NCBI GenBank assembly: GCA_900768525.1
Contig: CAAGDF010000071.1
Location: forward strand, 1-24,885
Reading direction: 5' to 3'
Source of the DNA: Clostridia bacterium
Lineage (GTDB): Bacteria; Bacillota; Clostridia; Christensenellales; Borkfalkiaceae
DNA: 24,885 bases
Shown here: positions 6,432 to 15,854 of the stretch, piece by piece
Position numbering within the stretch: the first letter of the stretch is position 1
How the letters are laid out: each line of letters begins with the position of its first letter
The notes under the pieces: model-generated
Database searches by the model: none
Told to the model about the DNA's origin: nothing
What the model saw: only the letters and a program-made list of their open reading frames with translations
Made by a program: the position numbers and the translations under genes

Positions 6432-9209
6432 TCAGAATCTGATTGTATAAGCGAAACCGTCGGTATCGGAGAGAACGACATCCTCGAGGTCGTTGCTGTT
6501 TTCGGGATATTTGGTAAATCCGTATGCGAGCATCGCCTTTTCGATAACGTCGAATGCCATTTCCATATCACCGTTGTCGCAAATTACAATATGCACGGGA
6601 GTATCGCTGAATCTCGGTTCGCGTTCGCCCTTTTCAAGTTCTTTAACGCCCTTAAGCACAGGCATATACAAATCGACGTTCTTAGCCGTATAATAGATTC
6701 TTGCGAATGTAAATCTGTCGCCGGGTTTGAACTTGCCGTTGTCGGTTTCGAGAACATAGGACTTAAGACCGATACGCAAAAGTTCAAAATAGTCAGCCAT
6801 AGATGCGGCGACGCGTTCGTTTCTTACATAGTAAGCAAAGCCTGCTGCGCGTTCTTCCGGAGTGGACGAAACTTTTTCGGGCGCAACCGCTTTAAGCTGC
6901 AAGCCCTTGGCAAGCATAGTTTGTTCGGTAAGTTTTATAGCGTCGGCATAAGACTTAGCGTCGGAAATAATAACCTTGGTGGGCAACGCCGTAAATTTCT
7001 TATCTTTGTGGCTCGCAGCACTGTCGCCGCCGGGCAGTTCTTTTGCCTTGTTAGCCTTAAGCGCAAGGTACAATACAACGTAATTTTCTTCGCCGAACAT
7101 ATTCGCGATAAGTTCTTTTTCGACCATACCGAGAGTGGGTTTGAAACTGCATTTCTCGTATGAAACCATGAACGTACGCAACCCATCGTAGAAAGACGTG
7201 AGCAGTTCAGCCGAAACCGGCGCAGCCCACTTGGCGTAAAGTTTATAACCTTTTCTGCGACGCAGTTTTGTTTCGATAAATCTTACGGTGCAGGCTTCAT
7301 CGATAAACCAACCCGCAAACACAAGCCCCGTCTTGGTGGGCGCTTCGGGAAGAATAATCGCTTCGCCCTTGGCAACTTTAACCGGACGAACAGCCGTGCC
7401 GCCGTTGGTGACAAACTTGATCGTGTACTTAAAGTTCTTAACAATGATCTTTATGATGATTATCAAAAGAATAAGCGCAACAACCACGAGCACCCAGAAC
7501 CAAGGATTAGCAAGTATGTTTTCAAGTCCTGTACCCGCTACACAGATATCGTTAAAACTCTTAGTGTAGAACACAAGTTTTCCTCCCTCTAATTCCGTTT
7601 GTTTTGAATCCGGAACGTAAGTTTTTTCTATCTTATCGCCTTTGTATACATAACACAAAGCCGAGTTGCCGTCGTTACAAGCCGAAAAAGCATTTTCGAC
7701 GTTGGTGAGTTTATCCGATTCGTAACCGCGCGTCCGACAATATTTCTCGAAATATTTATTGAGATCGAGTTCAACGCGGTAATACACGTCGCCCGTTATG
7801 AAATTGCCGTAAGAGTTGGTTTGCTTAGTGCCGTCCTCGTTGTACTTGAACGCAGTTTCGGGCAATTCCAAAGCCATGTATTCGCCCTTATAAACCTTGA
7901 AATTTATAAAGTACGCAACCGAGAATAAATTGTTGTCGGTCTTAATCAAGTCGTTGGCAATTCTCTTTTTCGCGCCGTTGGCACTCGGGAAAAGTTCAAG
8001 CCTACCGCCGTCAGCCGCTTTCGAGAATACTTTCGCCTCGGAAGGAGTTCTTTCATCGAAATAAGCGGTAATCTTCGCAACGCCGTATTCGTCCGTTATG
8101 GAAGAAACGAGTTCGGTAAGTATGAGCGGCGGGTTTTCTTGAATGAAATGATCTAAATTTGTTTTATCCGCGCTGTATTTGTTTTTTACCCCTTCGGATG
8201 CGCTGCCGTAGAACGAAAGCGCTTGGTTTACCCTTGCGTAGTTATTGCCTTTTAAAGCACTGAGCAAGTTGTCGCGTATTTCGCCGAGCGCGTCCTTTTC
8301 GGCACCGGCTTCGGCCGATTGGTATTTATCGTTTGCGGCTATGTAATCGAGATATTCGGAATACACAACCTCGAAAACGTTTTTGTTTATTCCGCCGAGT
8401 TCTTCGATCGCTTTGTTTTTAACGCTTTCGAGTTCGGCGCGTTTAGCCTTGATTTGTTTTGCGGAATACTCGACTTTGGCAAGTTCGCCGTCCTCCGCGG
8501 GTTTATAACTTTCTTCAACATATTCGACGTATTTTGCGAGTACGTCGTTCAATTTACCGAGTTGTTCGGAAGAGTACGCGCCGACTTTCTGATTGCCCAT
8601 TCTGTCGGATCCGTCGGTATTTGCGGTAAGGTTTTTATATTCCGTGCCGATATCCTCGGCTGCCTGTAAGCGTTGGTTTTCAAACTCCTCTTTGTCGGTT
8701 TGTCTTATTTTCTCTAACTCAGCCTTGAAGTTGTGATAATCTACAACTATAGCGTCGTATCTTTCGGAATATGTAGTCGGGTTGACGTCCGATTTTTGCA
8801 GCACCGAATTTTTAAGTAAACTGTTCGCGTGCTTTTTGGCGTCGTTAAGGCTGTCAAGCTCTATGTCGTCGGACTCGTCGTTTTCGTCTATGTCGCCCGT
8901 GTCGATTAATTTGTATGCCTCGCTGCGCCTTTCGGCTACGTCTATAACGGCACGCATTACGTTAACGTAACTATCGGGCAATGCACGCGCAATGCCGCAC
9001 AAATCGCCGAAAATATTTTGACTATCGCTGCCGAAAACCTCCGTTTCTACAACGATATCCGATCTTTCGCTTAATTGTTTGACTATTTGCTCATTGGTTA
9101 AAACAGGCTCTTCTTCCGCCTGAACGACAAAAGCCGACGATGCCAAAAACAAGCACGACACCATCAACAATAAGCAAATGAGTAATTTGTTTTTTCTACT
9201 TCTGACCAT
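6432..9209 (-). CDS. Large membrane-anchored protein with Listeria-Bacteroides repeat and a duplicated C-terminal domain
   Basis: The 925-aa protein is of unknown function. Residues about 8-31 form a signal peptide ending VVQA, followed by a charged, helical, probably extracellular region to about 555. A transmembrane helix is at about 569-591. Directly after it is a Listeria-Bacteroides (InlB_B/Flg_new type) repeat, 595-661, with FVTNGG, AGWF and LYAKW. The rest contains two similar ~100-residue segments: about 670-770 (FYDGLRTFMVSYEKCSFKP ... KVIISDAKSYADA) and 805-900 (YFELLRIGLKSYVLETDNG ... HIVICDNGDMEMA). The start is ATG at 9209, with GAGGAG 10 nt upstream; a TTG at 9218 abuts that site and is unlikely. 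If the signal peptide is cleaved, the repeat and tail would be cytoplasmic, which is unusual for this repeat. Confidence 0.85.
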   Translation of the reverse strand: MVRSRKNKLLICLLLMVSCLFLASSAFVVQAEEEPVLTNEQIVKQLSERSDIVVETEVFGSDSQNIFGDLCGIARALPDSYVNVMRAVIDVAERRSEAYKLIDTGDIDENDESDDIELDSLNDAKKHANSLLKNSVLQKSDVNPTTYSERYDAIVVDYHNFKAELEKIRQTDKEEFENQRLQAAEDIGTEYKNLTANTDGSDRMGNQKVGAYSSEQLGKLNDVLAKYVEYVEESYKPAEDGELAKVEYSAKQIKAKRAELESVKNKAIEELGGINKNVFEVVYSEYLDYIAANDKYQSAEAGAEKDALGEIRDNLLSALKGNNYARVNQALSFYGSASEGVKNKYSADKTNLDHFIQENPPLILTELVSSITDEYGVAKITAYFDERTPSEAKVFSKAADGGRLELFPSANGAKKRIANDLIKTDNNLFSVAYFINFKVYKGEYMALELPETAFKYNEDGTKQTNSYGNFITGDVYYRVELDLNKYFEKYCRTRGYESDKLTNVENAFSACNDGNSALCYVYKGDKIEKTYVPDSKQTELEGGKLVFYTKSFNDICVAGTGLENILANPWFWVLVVVALILLIIIIKIIVKNFKYTIKFVTNGGTAVRPVKVAKGEAIILPEAPTKTGLVFAGWFIDEACTVRFIETKLRRRKGYKLYAKWAAPVSAELLTSFYDGLRTFMVSYEKCSFKPTLGMVEKELIANMFGEENYVVLYLALKANKAKELPGGDSAASHKDKKFTALPTKVIISDAKSYADAIKLTEQTMLAKGLQLKAVAPEKVSSTPEERAAGFAYYVRNERVAASMADYFELLRIGLKSYVLETDNGKFKPGDRFTFARIYYTAKNVDLYMPVLKGVKELEKGEREPRFSDTPVHIVICDNGDMEMAFDVIEKAMLAYGFTKYPENSNDLEDVVLSDTDGFAYTIRF

Positions 9210-9330
9210 ACCCGACAATCTCCTCGGTCAAATATGTGCTATTCCGAAGGCTATCTCGAAAACGACACCGCAGCGCAACGCGCGCCGCCCGCGCATATGC
9301 AAACGCATGCGTATACTTTCGGTTACTAAT

Positions 9331-9359
9331 ATATTATCATAATATCAGTGATTTTACAA
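9331..9359 (-). promoter_or_regulatory. Promoter of the membrane protein gene
   Basis: Minus-strand TTGTAA (9354-9359), 17-bp spacer, TAATAT (9331-9336). The leader would be about 115 nt and includes a G/C-rich stretch. Confidence 0.65.
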
Positions 9360-9511
9360 TACTTTTTGAGCGAAAAATCGTTTTTTTTGAAGATTTCCCG
9401 AAATTTATCACATAAGAACAAAGTTATCAAGCCTTTCATACGCATTAAAACCTTGCAAAAACTATCATTTTGAGCACAAAATCACAGCGTTTTTTAATGC
9501 CCGAAAAATAT

Positions 9512-9576
9512 AAAAAACCCGCCTATAGGTCGATTATCACATAGTTCGAGCCATAGACGGGTAATTTGTTTTTTGT
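9512..9576. terminator. Terminator of the V-ATPase operon, probably bidirectional
   Basis: ACCCG (9517-9521) pairs with CGGGT (9558-9562), and the next CTAT (9523-9526) pairs with ATAG (9553-9556). Minus-strand transcripts then read TTTTTT; on the plus side a T-rich tract also follows. One arm is built from the dispersed motif (copy 2). Confidence 0.75.
9519..9539 (-). repeat. Dispersed motif copy 2
   Basis: Minus strand reads TGATAATCGACCTATAGGCGG. It forms the 3' arm of the V-ATPase operon terminator. Confidence 0.65.
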
Positions 9577-9618
9577 GTTTTTTCGGCATTTTCAGCCAAA
9601 GTCGACGATAAATTCCGA

Positions 9619-10257
9619 CTAGTTGCCGGATCTGTCGGCAATCATGGATTTTACTTTCATCAGTCTTGTGATGGACGCGCGCTCGTTTTCGTCGAGCTTG
9701 GCGGCGATATAATGAATGGTTTCCTCTAACTGCGGAATCATTACATACTCCAAAGCGTTAACCCTGCGCTTGTTCTTTTCGATCTCGTCGGCGAGCATTG
9801 CTGTTTGCTTTTCTATCTCGGCAAGAGCGATGAGTTTGGGAATAACCGCCGAAATACGGCGAACGGAATAGTCCGCCTCGCTTGTAACGGCTGAAAACGC
9901 ATAAGGATAAACGTCGCCCGATTTACGCTCTTCCACCTTGATTTGCGGAACTTCGACGTTCATAATTGAGGTTAATCCGCATTCTATGCCGAGCGATGCG
10001 ACGGGCATCATAAAAGCGTTCTCTATCGCGGCGGAACTCATTTGCCCTTTGGCGAAAGCAAACTCTTTTAAAACCTCGCCGAGTTCTTCGCCGACCTCGT
10101 CGCGCAGGCGTTTGTTTTCGCGCAACAAGACGGTGAACCTACGAATCATTTCGTCGGACTTATCTTTGAGCAATTTATGCCCGCGCGTGGCGGTTTTTAA
10201 ACGCGCTTTAAGTTTTTTCAACTCCATTCTTGTGGGGTTGACATTCAATCTTGACAT
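9619..10257 (-). CDS. ntpD: V-type ATP synthase subunit D (central rotor shaft)
   Basis: Subunit D is the coiled-coil axle that turns inside the A3B3 ring and connects to the membrane rotor. The 212-aa length fits the family. The N-terminus SRLNVNPTRMELKKLKARL is characteristic, followed by long helices (about 15-80 and 150-205) that form the antiparallel coiled coil. A weak AAGGA lies 9 nt before the ATG. It is the last gene of the operon, separated from subunit B by 381 bp holding a foldable element, which is unusual since the other genes are close. Confidence 0.95.
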   Translation of the reverse strand: MSRLNVNPTRMELKKLKARLKTATRGHKLLKDKSDEMIRRFTVLLRENKRLRDEVGEELGEVLKEFAFAKGQMSSAAIENAFMMPVASLGIECGLTSIMNVEVPQIKVEERKSGDVYPYAFSAVTSEADYSVRRISAVIPKLIALAEIEKQTAMLADEIEKNKRRVNALEYVMIPQLEETIHYIAAKLDENERASITRLMKVKSMIADRSGN

Positions 10258-10353
10258 TTCGTTTTATCCTTATTATATAAATAGGTATGCGTTGTAACAG
10301 TATAAATTATATAATCAATTCTTTGACATATTATTGAAGCGAGACAGACAAGA

Positions 10354-10600
10354 GTGTGAGCTGATAGGAATTACATTAAGCCCCACCGAAAAGCCGAAGT
10401 TTCTTCATTATTATCAATCACACTAACTCGCTTTTCGGTGCGCAGCGTTTTTACGAGAAAGAAATCGCCGAACGGCTTGATTTATGCAAGGCAAACGACC
10501 GAGGTTGTACAAGCGTACAACGATGGGAGTTTAACGCCGCATAAATCGATTTATTTCCGAAAAAACGGGGTTTAATGTGATTTTTATCGGCTTTGTACAC
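10354..10600 (+). other. Strongly foldable element between ntpB and ntpD
   Basis: The outer arms 10359-10384 and 10567-10592 pair over 26 consecutive positions with no mismatch, counting five G-U wobbles. GTGT (10354-10357) and ACAC (10597-10600) extend the helix past a small bulge. Inside are the arms CACCGAAAAG/CTTTTCGGTG (10384-10393, 10431-10440), GATTTATGC/GCATAAATC (10479-10487, 10539-10547) and the perfect hairpin GTTGTAC AAGC GTACAAC (10504-10521). All wobbles are G-U as plus-strand RNA; read on the minus strand they are A-C mismatches. No clear plus-strand promoter or terminator is seen. It could be a structured RNA or a miniature inverted-repeat element. Confidence 0.65.
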
Positions 10601-10638
10601 GACCGAAGCAAGCTAGCACGTAGTGCCGATATGCACAA

Positions 10639-12015
10639 TTATACGCCTTCAGAATAGTATTGATCGAGGAATTTTTCCTTAATACGTTTTAACTCGCTTC
10701 TCGGCAGCATGGAGAGTAACTTCCAGCCGATATCGAGAGTTTCTTCGATAGGTCTGTTTTCGGTAAAACCTTGGGAAACATAGATCTTCTCGAAACTTTC
10801 GGCGAACTTGGCGTAAAGTTTATCGGTTGCGGTAAGCGCGGAATCACCGAGAATTGCGGCGAGTTCCTTACATTCTTTGCCGCGGGCGTATGCCGCGAAC
10901 AACTGGTTCATGGTGTCGGCGTGGTCTTCACGCGTTTTGCCGCTGCCTATACCTTTATCTTTAAGACGGGAAAGAGAGGGCAAAACGTCGATAGGAGGAA
11001 CAACGCCCTTTTTATACAATTCGCGCGAGAGAATAATCTGCCCTTCGGTGATGTAACCCGTAAGGTCGGGAATGGGGTGCGTTTTATCGTCCTCGGGCAT
11101 GGTAAGAATAGGAATTTGCGTGATAGAACCCGCTTTGCCCTTAATTCTGCCCGCGCGCTCGTACAGCGACGCAAGGTCGGTATAAAGATAACCGGGGTAG
11201 CCGCGTCTGCCGGGCACTTCTTTGCGCGCAGCCGAAACCTCACGCAGAGCCTCTGCATAGTTGGTAATATCGGTCATTATAACGAGAACGTGCATACCCA
11301 GCTCAAAAGCAAGGTATTCGGCACAGGTGAGTGCCATTCTCGGCGTGGATATACGTTCGATAGCGGGATCGCTTGCCAGGTTGGTAAAGAGTACCGTTCT
11401 TTCGATTGCACCCGTCTTTCTGAAATCGTCTATAAAATACTCGGCTTCTTCAAACGTGATACCGATAGCGGCAAAAACAACGGCGAAGTTGCTTTCGCCC
11501 GATCTTACCTTTGCCTGACGAGCAATCTGCGCGGCAAGCTCGGCATGCGGCAAACCGCTCATTGAAAACACGGGCAACTTTTGCCCTCTTACGAGCGTGT
11601 TAAGTCCGTCTATTGCGGAAATTCCCGTCTGAATGAACTCGTTGGGGTAATCGCGCGCGGCGGGGTTGATAGGCTCGCCGTTGATATCCAGTTTTTTATC
11701 GGCGATAACGGGCGCGCCGCCGTCGCGGGGGTTGCCCATACCGTCGAAGACTCTGCCGAGCATATCGGCGGAAACGGCAAGTTCGATGCCGTGTCCCAAA
11801 AACCTCGCCTTGGAATCGGAAATCTTCAAGCCTTGCGCCCCCTCGAAAAGCTGCACGACGGCTTTATCGTCTTTAACTTCGAGCACCTTGCCGCGTCTTA
11901 CTTCGCCGTTGGCCTGAGTAATCTCGACAAGTTCGTTATACCCTACTCCGTCAACTCCGTCGACGAGCATCAACGGTCCTACGACCTCTTTTATGGTTTT
12001 ATATTCCTTATACAT
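10639..12015 (-). CDS. ntpB: V-type ATP synthase subunit B (non-catalytic)
   Basis: Subunit B alternates with A in the hexameric head and forms part of the nucleotide site without hydrolysing ATP. The 458-aa length is typical. There is no Walker A P-loop; SMSGLPHAELAAQIARQA occupies its place as in other B subunits. ITFEEAEYFIDDF, MTDITNYAEALREVSAARK and PGRRGYPGYLYTDLASLYERAGR are family hallmarks. GGAGA lies 6-7 nt before the ATG, and the start overlaps the ntpA stop by 8 bases, so translation is likely coupled. Confidence 0.97.
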   Translation of the reverse strand: MYKEYKTIKEVVGPLMLVDGVDGVGYNELVEITQANGEVRRGKVLEVKDDKAVVQLFEGAQGLKISDSKARFLGHGIELAVSADMLGRVFDGMGNPRDGGAPVIADKKLDINGEPINPAARDYPNEFIQTGISAIDGLNTLVRGQKLPVFSMSGLPHAELAAQIARQAKVRSGESNFAVVFAAIGITFEEAEYFIDDFRKTGAIERTVLFTNLASDPAIERISTPRMALTCAEYLAFELGMHVLVIMTDITNYAEALREVSAARKEVPGRRGYPGYLYTDLASLYERAGRIKGKAGSITQIPILTMPEDDKTHPIPDLTGYITEGQIILSRELYKKGVVPPIDVLPSLSRLKDKGIGSGKTREDHADTMNQLFAAYARGKECKELAAILGDSALTATDKLYAKFAESFEKIYVSQGFTENRPIEETLDIGWKLLSMLPRSELKRIKEKFLDQYYSEGV

Positions 12016-13774
12016 TGCTTTCTCCGGTCTCCGCTATTTTTTTGAGTTCGGCAGTCATTTCCCTGAGCAGTTCGTCGAGCGAATCGATCTCGCTTTCGGG
12101 AACGTATTTTGCTCTGCCGATCTTTTCTTTCGCGCCGATCGAAAGTACGTCGTCAAGTTCGGCGTAGTTATCGATGGCGATGTTGCCAAGCCTGTAAAAC
12201 TCGTAAATGAGTTTCAGCATCTTGTGCTGTTTTATAAGCGAAGTGTAAGTATCGGTTTCATGGAAGGCGTTCTGATGCAGATAGTCTTCTCTTATCATCT
12301 TGGCGGTTTCCATGGTCATTCTGTCTTTATACGAAAGCGCGTCCATACCGACAAGTCTTACGATCTCGTCGAGTTCCGCCTCTTCCTGAAGCACGCGCAT
12401 TACGAAAGAACGCAGCTCAACATAATCGCTCCCTACGTTCTGCTTGAACCATTCGCCCAGCCTGTCCGCATACATCGAATAGCTGATCAGCCAGTCTATA
12501 GCGGGGAAGTGACGTTTGTACGCAAGCGACGCCGACAAGCCCCAGAATACTTTGACTATACGCAAAGTAGCCTGCGAAACAGGTTCGGACAAGTCGCCGC
12601 CCGGAGGCGATACCGCGCCGATTGCGGTAATAGATCCCGTAAGTTTTTCTCTGCCGAGTACTTTAACAATACCCGCTCTTTCGTAGAACTCCGCAAGACG
12701 GGAAGCAAGGTACGCGGGGTAACCTTCGTCGCCCGGCATTTCTTCGAGACGGCCGCTCATTTCACGCAGAGCTTCCGCCCAACGCGAGGTGGAGTCAGCC
12801 ATGATAGCAACGTCGTAACCCATATCTCTGAAATATTCGGCAATGGTGATGCCCGTATAAATAGACGCCTCACGCGCGGCAACCGGCATATCGGAAGTAT
12901 TCGCGATAAGCACGGTACGCTTCATAAGCGGTTCGCCCGTGGTGGGATCTTTAAGTTCGGGAAATTCGTTAAGAACGTCGGTCATCTCGTTACCGCGTTC
13001 GCCGCAGCCGACATAAACTATGATTTTAGCGTCCGCCCATTTTGCAAGCTGGTGCTGAACGACCGTTTTACCGCTTCCGAACGGACCGGGAACGGCGGCG
13101 CAACCGCCTCTTGCAATGGGGAACAACGTATCTATAACACGCTGTCCGGTAACCATAGGCATCGACGGCGACATCTTTTCGGCGTACGGTCTGGCTTTTC
13201 TGACAGGCCATTTACGTAGCATGGCAACAGATTTCTTTTCGCCGTTATCGTCGATAACCGCTATGGTTTCGGTGATGTTGAACTCGCCGTTTTCTATGCT
13301 TACGACCTTACCGCTCATGCCGAACGGAACGGTGATTTTGTGACGAACCACTTCGGTTTCGTCAACGTACCCGAGCTCGTCACCGGAAACGACCGCATCG
13401 CCGACCTTGGCGGTGGGCACGAATTTCCATTTCTTTTCGTGATCGAGGTTGTTTACGGCAATGCCGCGGGTTATACGATCGCCGTAGCGTTTGACTATTT
13501 CGGCAAGCGGACGTTGAATACCGTCAAAAATACCCTCTATCAGACCGGGCGCAAGCTCAACGGACAAAGGCTCTCCGGTAGAATATACCGAATCGCCCAC
13601 TCTCAGCCCTGCGGTTTCTTCGTAAACCTGAACGGACGCTTTGTCGCCGCGCAGTTCGATTATTTCGCCGATAAGTTTTTGCTCGCCCACGCGAACAACG
13701 TCATAAACCTTGCAATCGCCCATGTTTTCGGCAACGATGAGCGGTCCTGCCACTTTAATGATTCTGCCTTGCAT
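12008..13774 (-). CDS. ntpA: V-type ATP synthase subunit A (catalytic)
   Basis: Subunit A hydrolyses or makes ATP in the V1/A1 head. The 588-aa length is normal. The Walker A loop GPFGSGKT is at residues 230-237, and the Walker B region is MADSTSRWAEALREMSGR. The nonhomologous insert typical of A subunits lies before the P-loop (about 110-200). GCGERGNEMTDVL carries the catalytic glutamate region. AGGAG is placed 5 nt before the ATG. No intein is present. Confidence 0.98.
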   Translation of the reverse strand: MQGRIIKVAGPLIVAENMGDCKVYDVVRVGEQKLIGEIIELRGDKASVQVYEETAGLRVGDSVYSTGEPLSVELAPGLIEGIFDGIQRPLAEIVKRYGDRITRGIAVNNLDHEKKWKFVPTAKVGDAVVSGDELGYVDETEVVRHKITVPFGMSGKVVSIENGEFNITETIAVIDDNGEKKSVAMLRKWPVRKARPYAEKMSPSMPMVTGQRVIDTLFPIARGGCAAVPGPFGSGKTVVQHQLAKWADAKIIVYVGCGERGNEMTDVLNEFPELKDPTTGEPLMKRTVLIANTSDMPVAAREASIYTGITIAEYFRDMGYDVAIMADSTSRWAEALREMSGRLEEMPGDEGYPAYLASRLAEFYERAGIVKVLGREKLTGSITAIGAVSPPGGDLSEPVSQATLRIVKVFWGLSASLAYKRHFPAIDWLISYSMYADRLGEWFKQNVGSDYVELRSFVMRVLQEEAELDEIVRLVGMDALSYKDRMTMETAKMIREDYLHQNAFHETDTYTSLIKQHKMLKLIYEFYRLGNIAIDNYAELDDVLSIGAKEKIGRAKYVPESEIDSLDELLREMTAELKKIAETGESNV

Positions 13775-13864
13775 TATTACTCCTGTATTAGCTCGCGGAA
13801 CGCGCCGCGATTCTGCCCCGAGCGGGGATAATAGTCTGTTGTATGCCGAATTTCGCCCGAAGCG

Positions 13865-14176
13865 TTAATTGAAAAGTATGTCCACTCCGAGTGCTTTTTC
13901 CATTCTTTCTTTAAGTTTTGCCTGCGCATAACCGTTATTGTCGCCCGAGGGCAGCGGAATTATAACGGGATAAGGTTCGGCGTTGAATTTTTTCAAAAGA
14001 TCGTCCATGCTTTCGGCAAGACTCTCGGTTATAAAAATAACTCCGTATTCCTTGGCGAGTCTACGCAAAACGTCCTTTGCCTCGTCGCGGTCGGACGCGT
14101 AATACGCGTCTACTCCGCCTGCTTTGAATGCAAGAACGCTGTCCCCCTCGCCTAAAATTGCCATTTTCTTATTCAT
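13865..14176 (-). CDS. ntpG: V-type ATP synthase subunit F (NtpG equivalent)
   Basis: This 103-aa protein is the small rotor subunit that binds the D shaft (called F in archaea, G in Enterococcus hirae). It starts MAILGEGDSVLAFKAGGVDA, matching the family's N-terminal Rossmann-like fold. GVIFITESLAESM and PVIIPLPSG follow. It sits between C and A as in E. hirae. GGAGT lies 11 nt before the ATG at 14176, a slightly long spacing; M4 is an alternative start. Confidence 0.93.
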   Translation of the reverse strand: MNKKMAILGEGDSVLAFKAGGVDAYYASDRDEAKDVLRRLAKEYGVIFITESLAESMDDLLKKFNAEPYPVIIPLPSGDNNGYAQAKLKERMEKALGVDILFN

Positions 14177-14287
14177 TATTATATAATACTCCGTCGGTTA
14201 TCTGTCGGTCGCCGCGCATTGTTGCTATTTGCCGCAAACGCGGGTTGCATCGGACGCGGTTACCGCACAAGCGCGCAACACATATAA

Positions 14288-15274
14288 TTACAGCGTTTTT
14301 AAACGTTCGGCTATACGTTCGCCGTCAAGCCCGTTGGTTTTGCCCGACAATATGGTGCGGACGCATGCTATTTCGTACATACGCCTTAAAACGTACGCAA
14401 CGAATGGGAGCGTTCCGCTTTGTTCGGTAAATCTGCCGTCGTACATGCGCTTTGCCGCGCCGCTGTTTATTTCTTTTTCGAGTTCGACAAGCGGTTTGCC
14501 GTCGCAAGCGGCTTTAAGCGATTTTATCGCCAATTCTTTTAAGCCGGAACCCGCAAATGCCGCCGCCACCGCTTTTTCGTCCTTTTGACAAAGCGCAGAA
14601 ATTTGCGCCGCGGTAAGCGTGCCGCCGTCTATCAGCTGATTTTTCGCAGTCGCTTCGCTGCCCGATCTTAAACAAACCGAGATATTGAGCGCGTCGAGCT
14701 TTGCGATAAGCATTTTTTTCAGATACGCGTGCTTACAAACTCGCAGCATGCAAGCGTATTCGGCGCGCTTCATAATCGTACCGGTAACAACGCCGTTGCC
14801 GCCGTCTTTAAGCGCAGCCTGCGCTTTCTTTATCGCGCCGACAAGCTCTTTCGGCATTTCGCTCACGACCTCGCCGTCGGCGGTTTTATCGCGCCCTTCG
14901 GCTACGGCTACAAGCTCTTCCGCCGTAAACATTCCGTTTTCGCCGACGTATTTTTCAACGGAATAGCCGTTGAACAAACTCTTTACCACGGCTTCGGCAT
15001 TGTAAAAATCGTACGGCAAAAGACAAAAATACAAACAAGCGTCGTCGGGTGAGTATTCGCGCGCGAAATCGAGCGTGCGCCTTTCCTCGCTTCTTATCAA
15101 AGCGTCGGCGTCGCCTGCATCCCCGCCGAAAGACGATTCTTTAAGCACTGCGAGCGCGTCCTTTTCGGTTGCGGCTTCGGTCATGCGCCTGATTCGGTCT
15201 TTTCCGAGCAGTTTATTTTCCGCAGCCTTACAAGCCGCGGTTATATACGTTATACTTTTTTTCGTCTTATTCAT
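14288..15274 (-). CDS. ntpC: V-type ATP synthase subunit C
   Basis: Subunit C (328 aa, family normal) is the funnel-shaped socket (homologue of eukaryotic subunit d) joining the D/F shaft to the c-ring. It is helical throughout. It is recognised by YITAACKAAENKLLGKDRIRRM at the start, by LYFCLLPYDFYNAEAVVKSL, and by its place between E and F. The C-terminus PFVAYVLRRMYEIACVRTILSGK is typical. Its start overlaps the end of ntpE by 8 bases with no good ribosome binding site, suggesting coupled translation. Confidence 0.93.
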   Translation of the reverse strand: MNKTKKSITYITAACKAAENKLLGKDRIRRMTEAATEKDALAVLKESSFGGDAGDADALIRSEERRTLDFAREYSPDDACLYFCLLPYDFYNAEAVVKSLFNGYSVEKYVGENGMFTAEELVAVAEGRDKTADGEVVSEMPKELVGAIKKAQAALKDGGNGVVTGTIMKRAEYACMLRVCKHAYLKKMLIAKLDALNISVCLRSGSEATAKNQLIDGGTLTAAQISALCQKDEKAVAAAFAGSGLKELAIKSLKAACDGKPLVELEKEINSGAAKRMYDGRFTEQSGTLPFVAYVLRRMYEIACVRTILSGKTNGLDGERIAERLKTL

Positions 15275-15839
15275 CGCCGAATATAGCGCGGGCTACGTCG
15301 CCCGAACTCTTCTCGTAATAGTCAGCAACAAGGGCTTCGAAAGAAAGATCGGTATCGCGCTTTGCACCCGAAACGATCGCTCCGCCCTTGAATTTTCCTT
15401 GTTTTAAAACAGTTATACCCAACCCCGAAACAGCCGATTGCAGTTTTTCCGCAGAAAACGGCGCGTTTTCGGACAGAATAACCGTATCGCCGCTTTCGGC
15501 ATATTTCTCAACGCCCTTTTTCACCAAGGCAAAATATTTGTCCTCGGGTGCGGCGCAGAGTTTTTCGAGCGCTTTTTCAAACACTTCGGAAACAATTTGC
15601 TGCTTTGCGCTGAGCATTGCCTTTTTACCGTCAAGGCGGGCAATGGTCATACGTCTTGCAACAAACTCTTCGCCTTCTTTTGCCGCGTTTTCGCGCTCGG
15701 CGTTTTCGCTTTCTTCGGCTTTGGCGCGAGCCTCGGCTATAGCAGCCTGCGCCTGCGCTTCGGCTGCAGCCTCTGCGGACGATGCAAACTCCTCGGCGTC
15801 GGATATAATTTTATTTATTATAGCCTGATTATCATTCAT
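15267..15839 (-). CDS. ntpE: V-type ATP synthase subunit E (peripheral stalk)
   Basis: Subunit E forms the outer stalk with the small F/H subunit and holds the head still. The 190-aa protein has an alanine- and glutamate-rich N-terminal helix (about 5-85), low in complexity, then a globular C-terminal domain. It ends at the conserved-type segment RDTDLSFEALVADYYEKSSGDVARAIFG. The ribosome binding site is weak (GTAGAG). Part of the operon between K and C. Confidence 0.93.
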   Translation of the reverse strand: MNDNQAIINKIISDAEEFASSAEAAAEAQAQAAIAEARAKAEESENAERENAAKEGEEFVARRMTIARLDGKKAMLSAKQQIVSEVFEKALEKLCAAPEDKYFALVKKGVEKYAESGDTVILSENAPFSAEKLQSAVSGLGITVLKQGKFKGGAIVSGAKRDTDLSFEALVADYYEKSSGDVARAIFGDE

Positions 15840-15854
15840 CTCTACAACTATTGA

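Noticed and set aside
10354..10600. Group II intron or retron RNA
   Set aside because: No domain V-like hairpin, no conserved intron 5' end and no reverse transcriptase in the window.
11993..13219. 408-codon open frame on the plus strand opposite ntpA
   Set aside because: It is an antisense shadow of the clearly conserved catalytic subunit, with no ribosome binding site and no recognisable domain.
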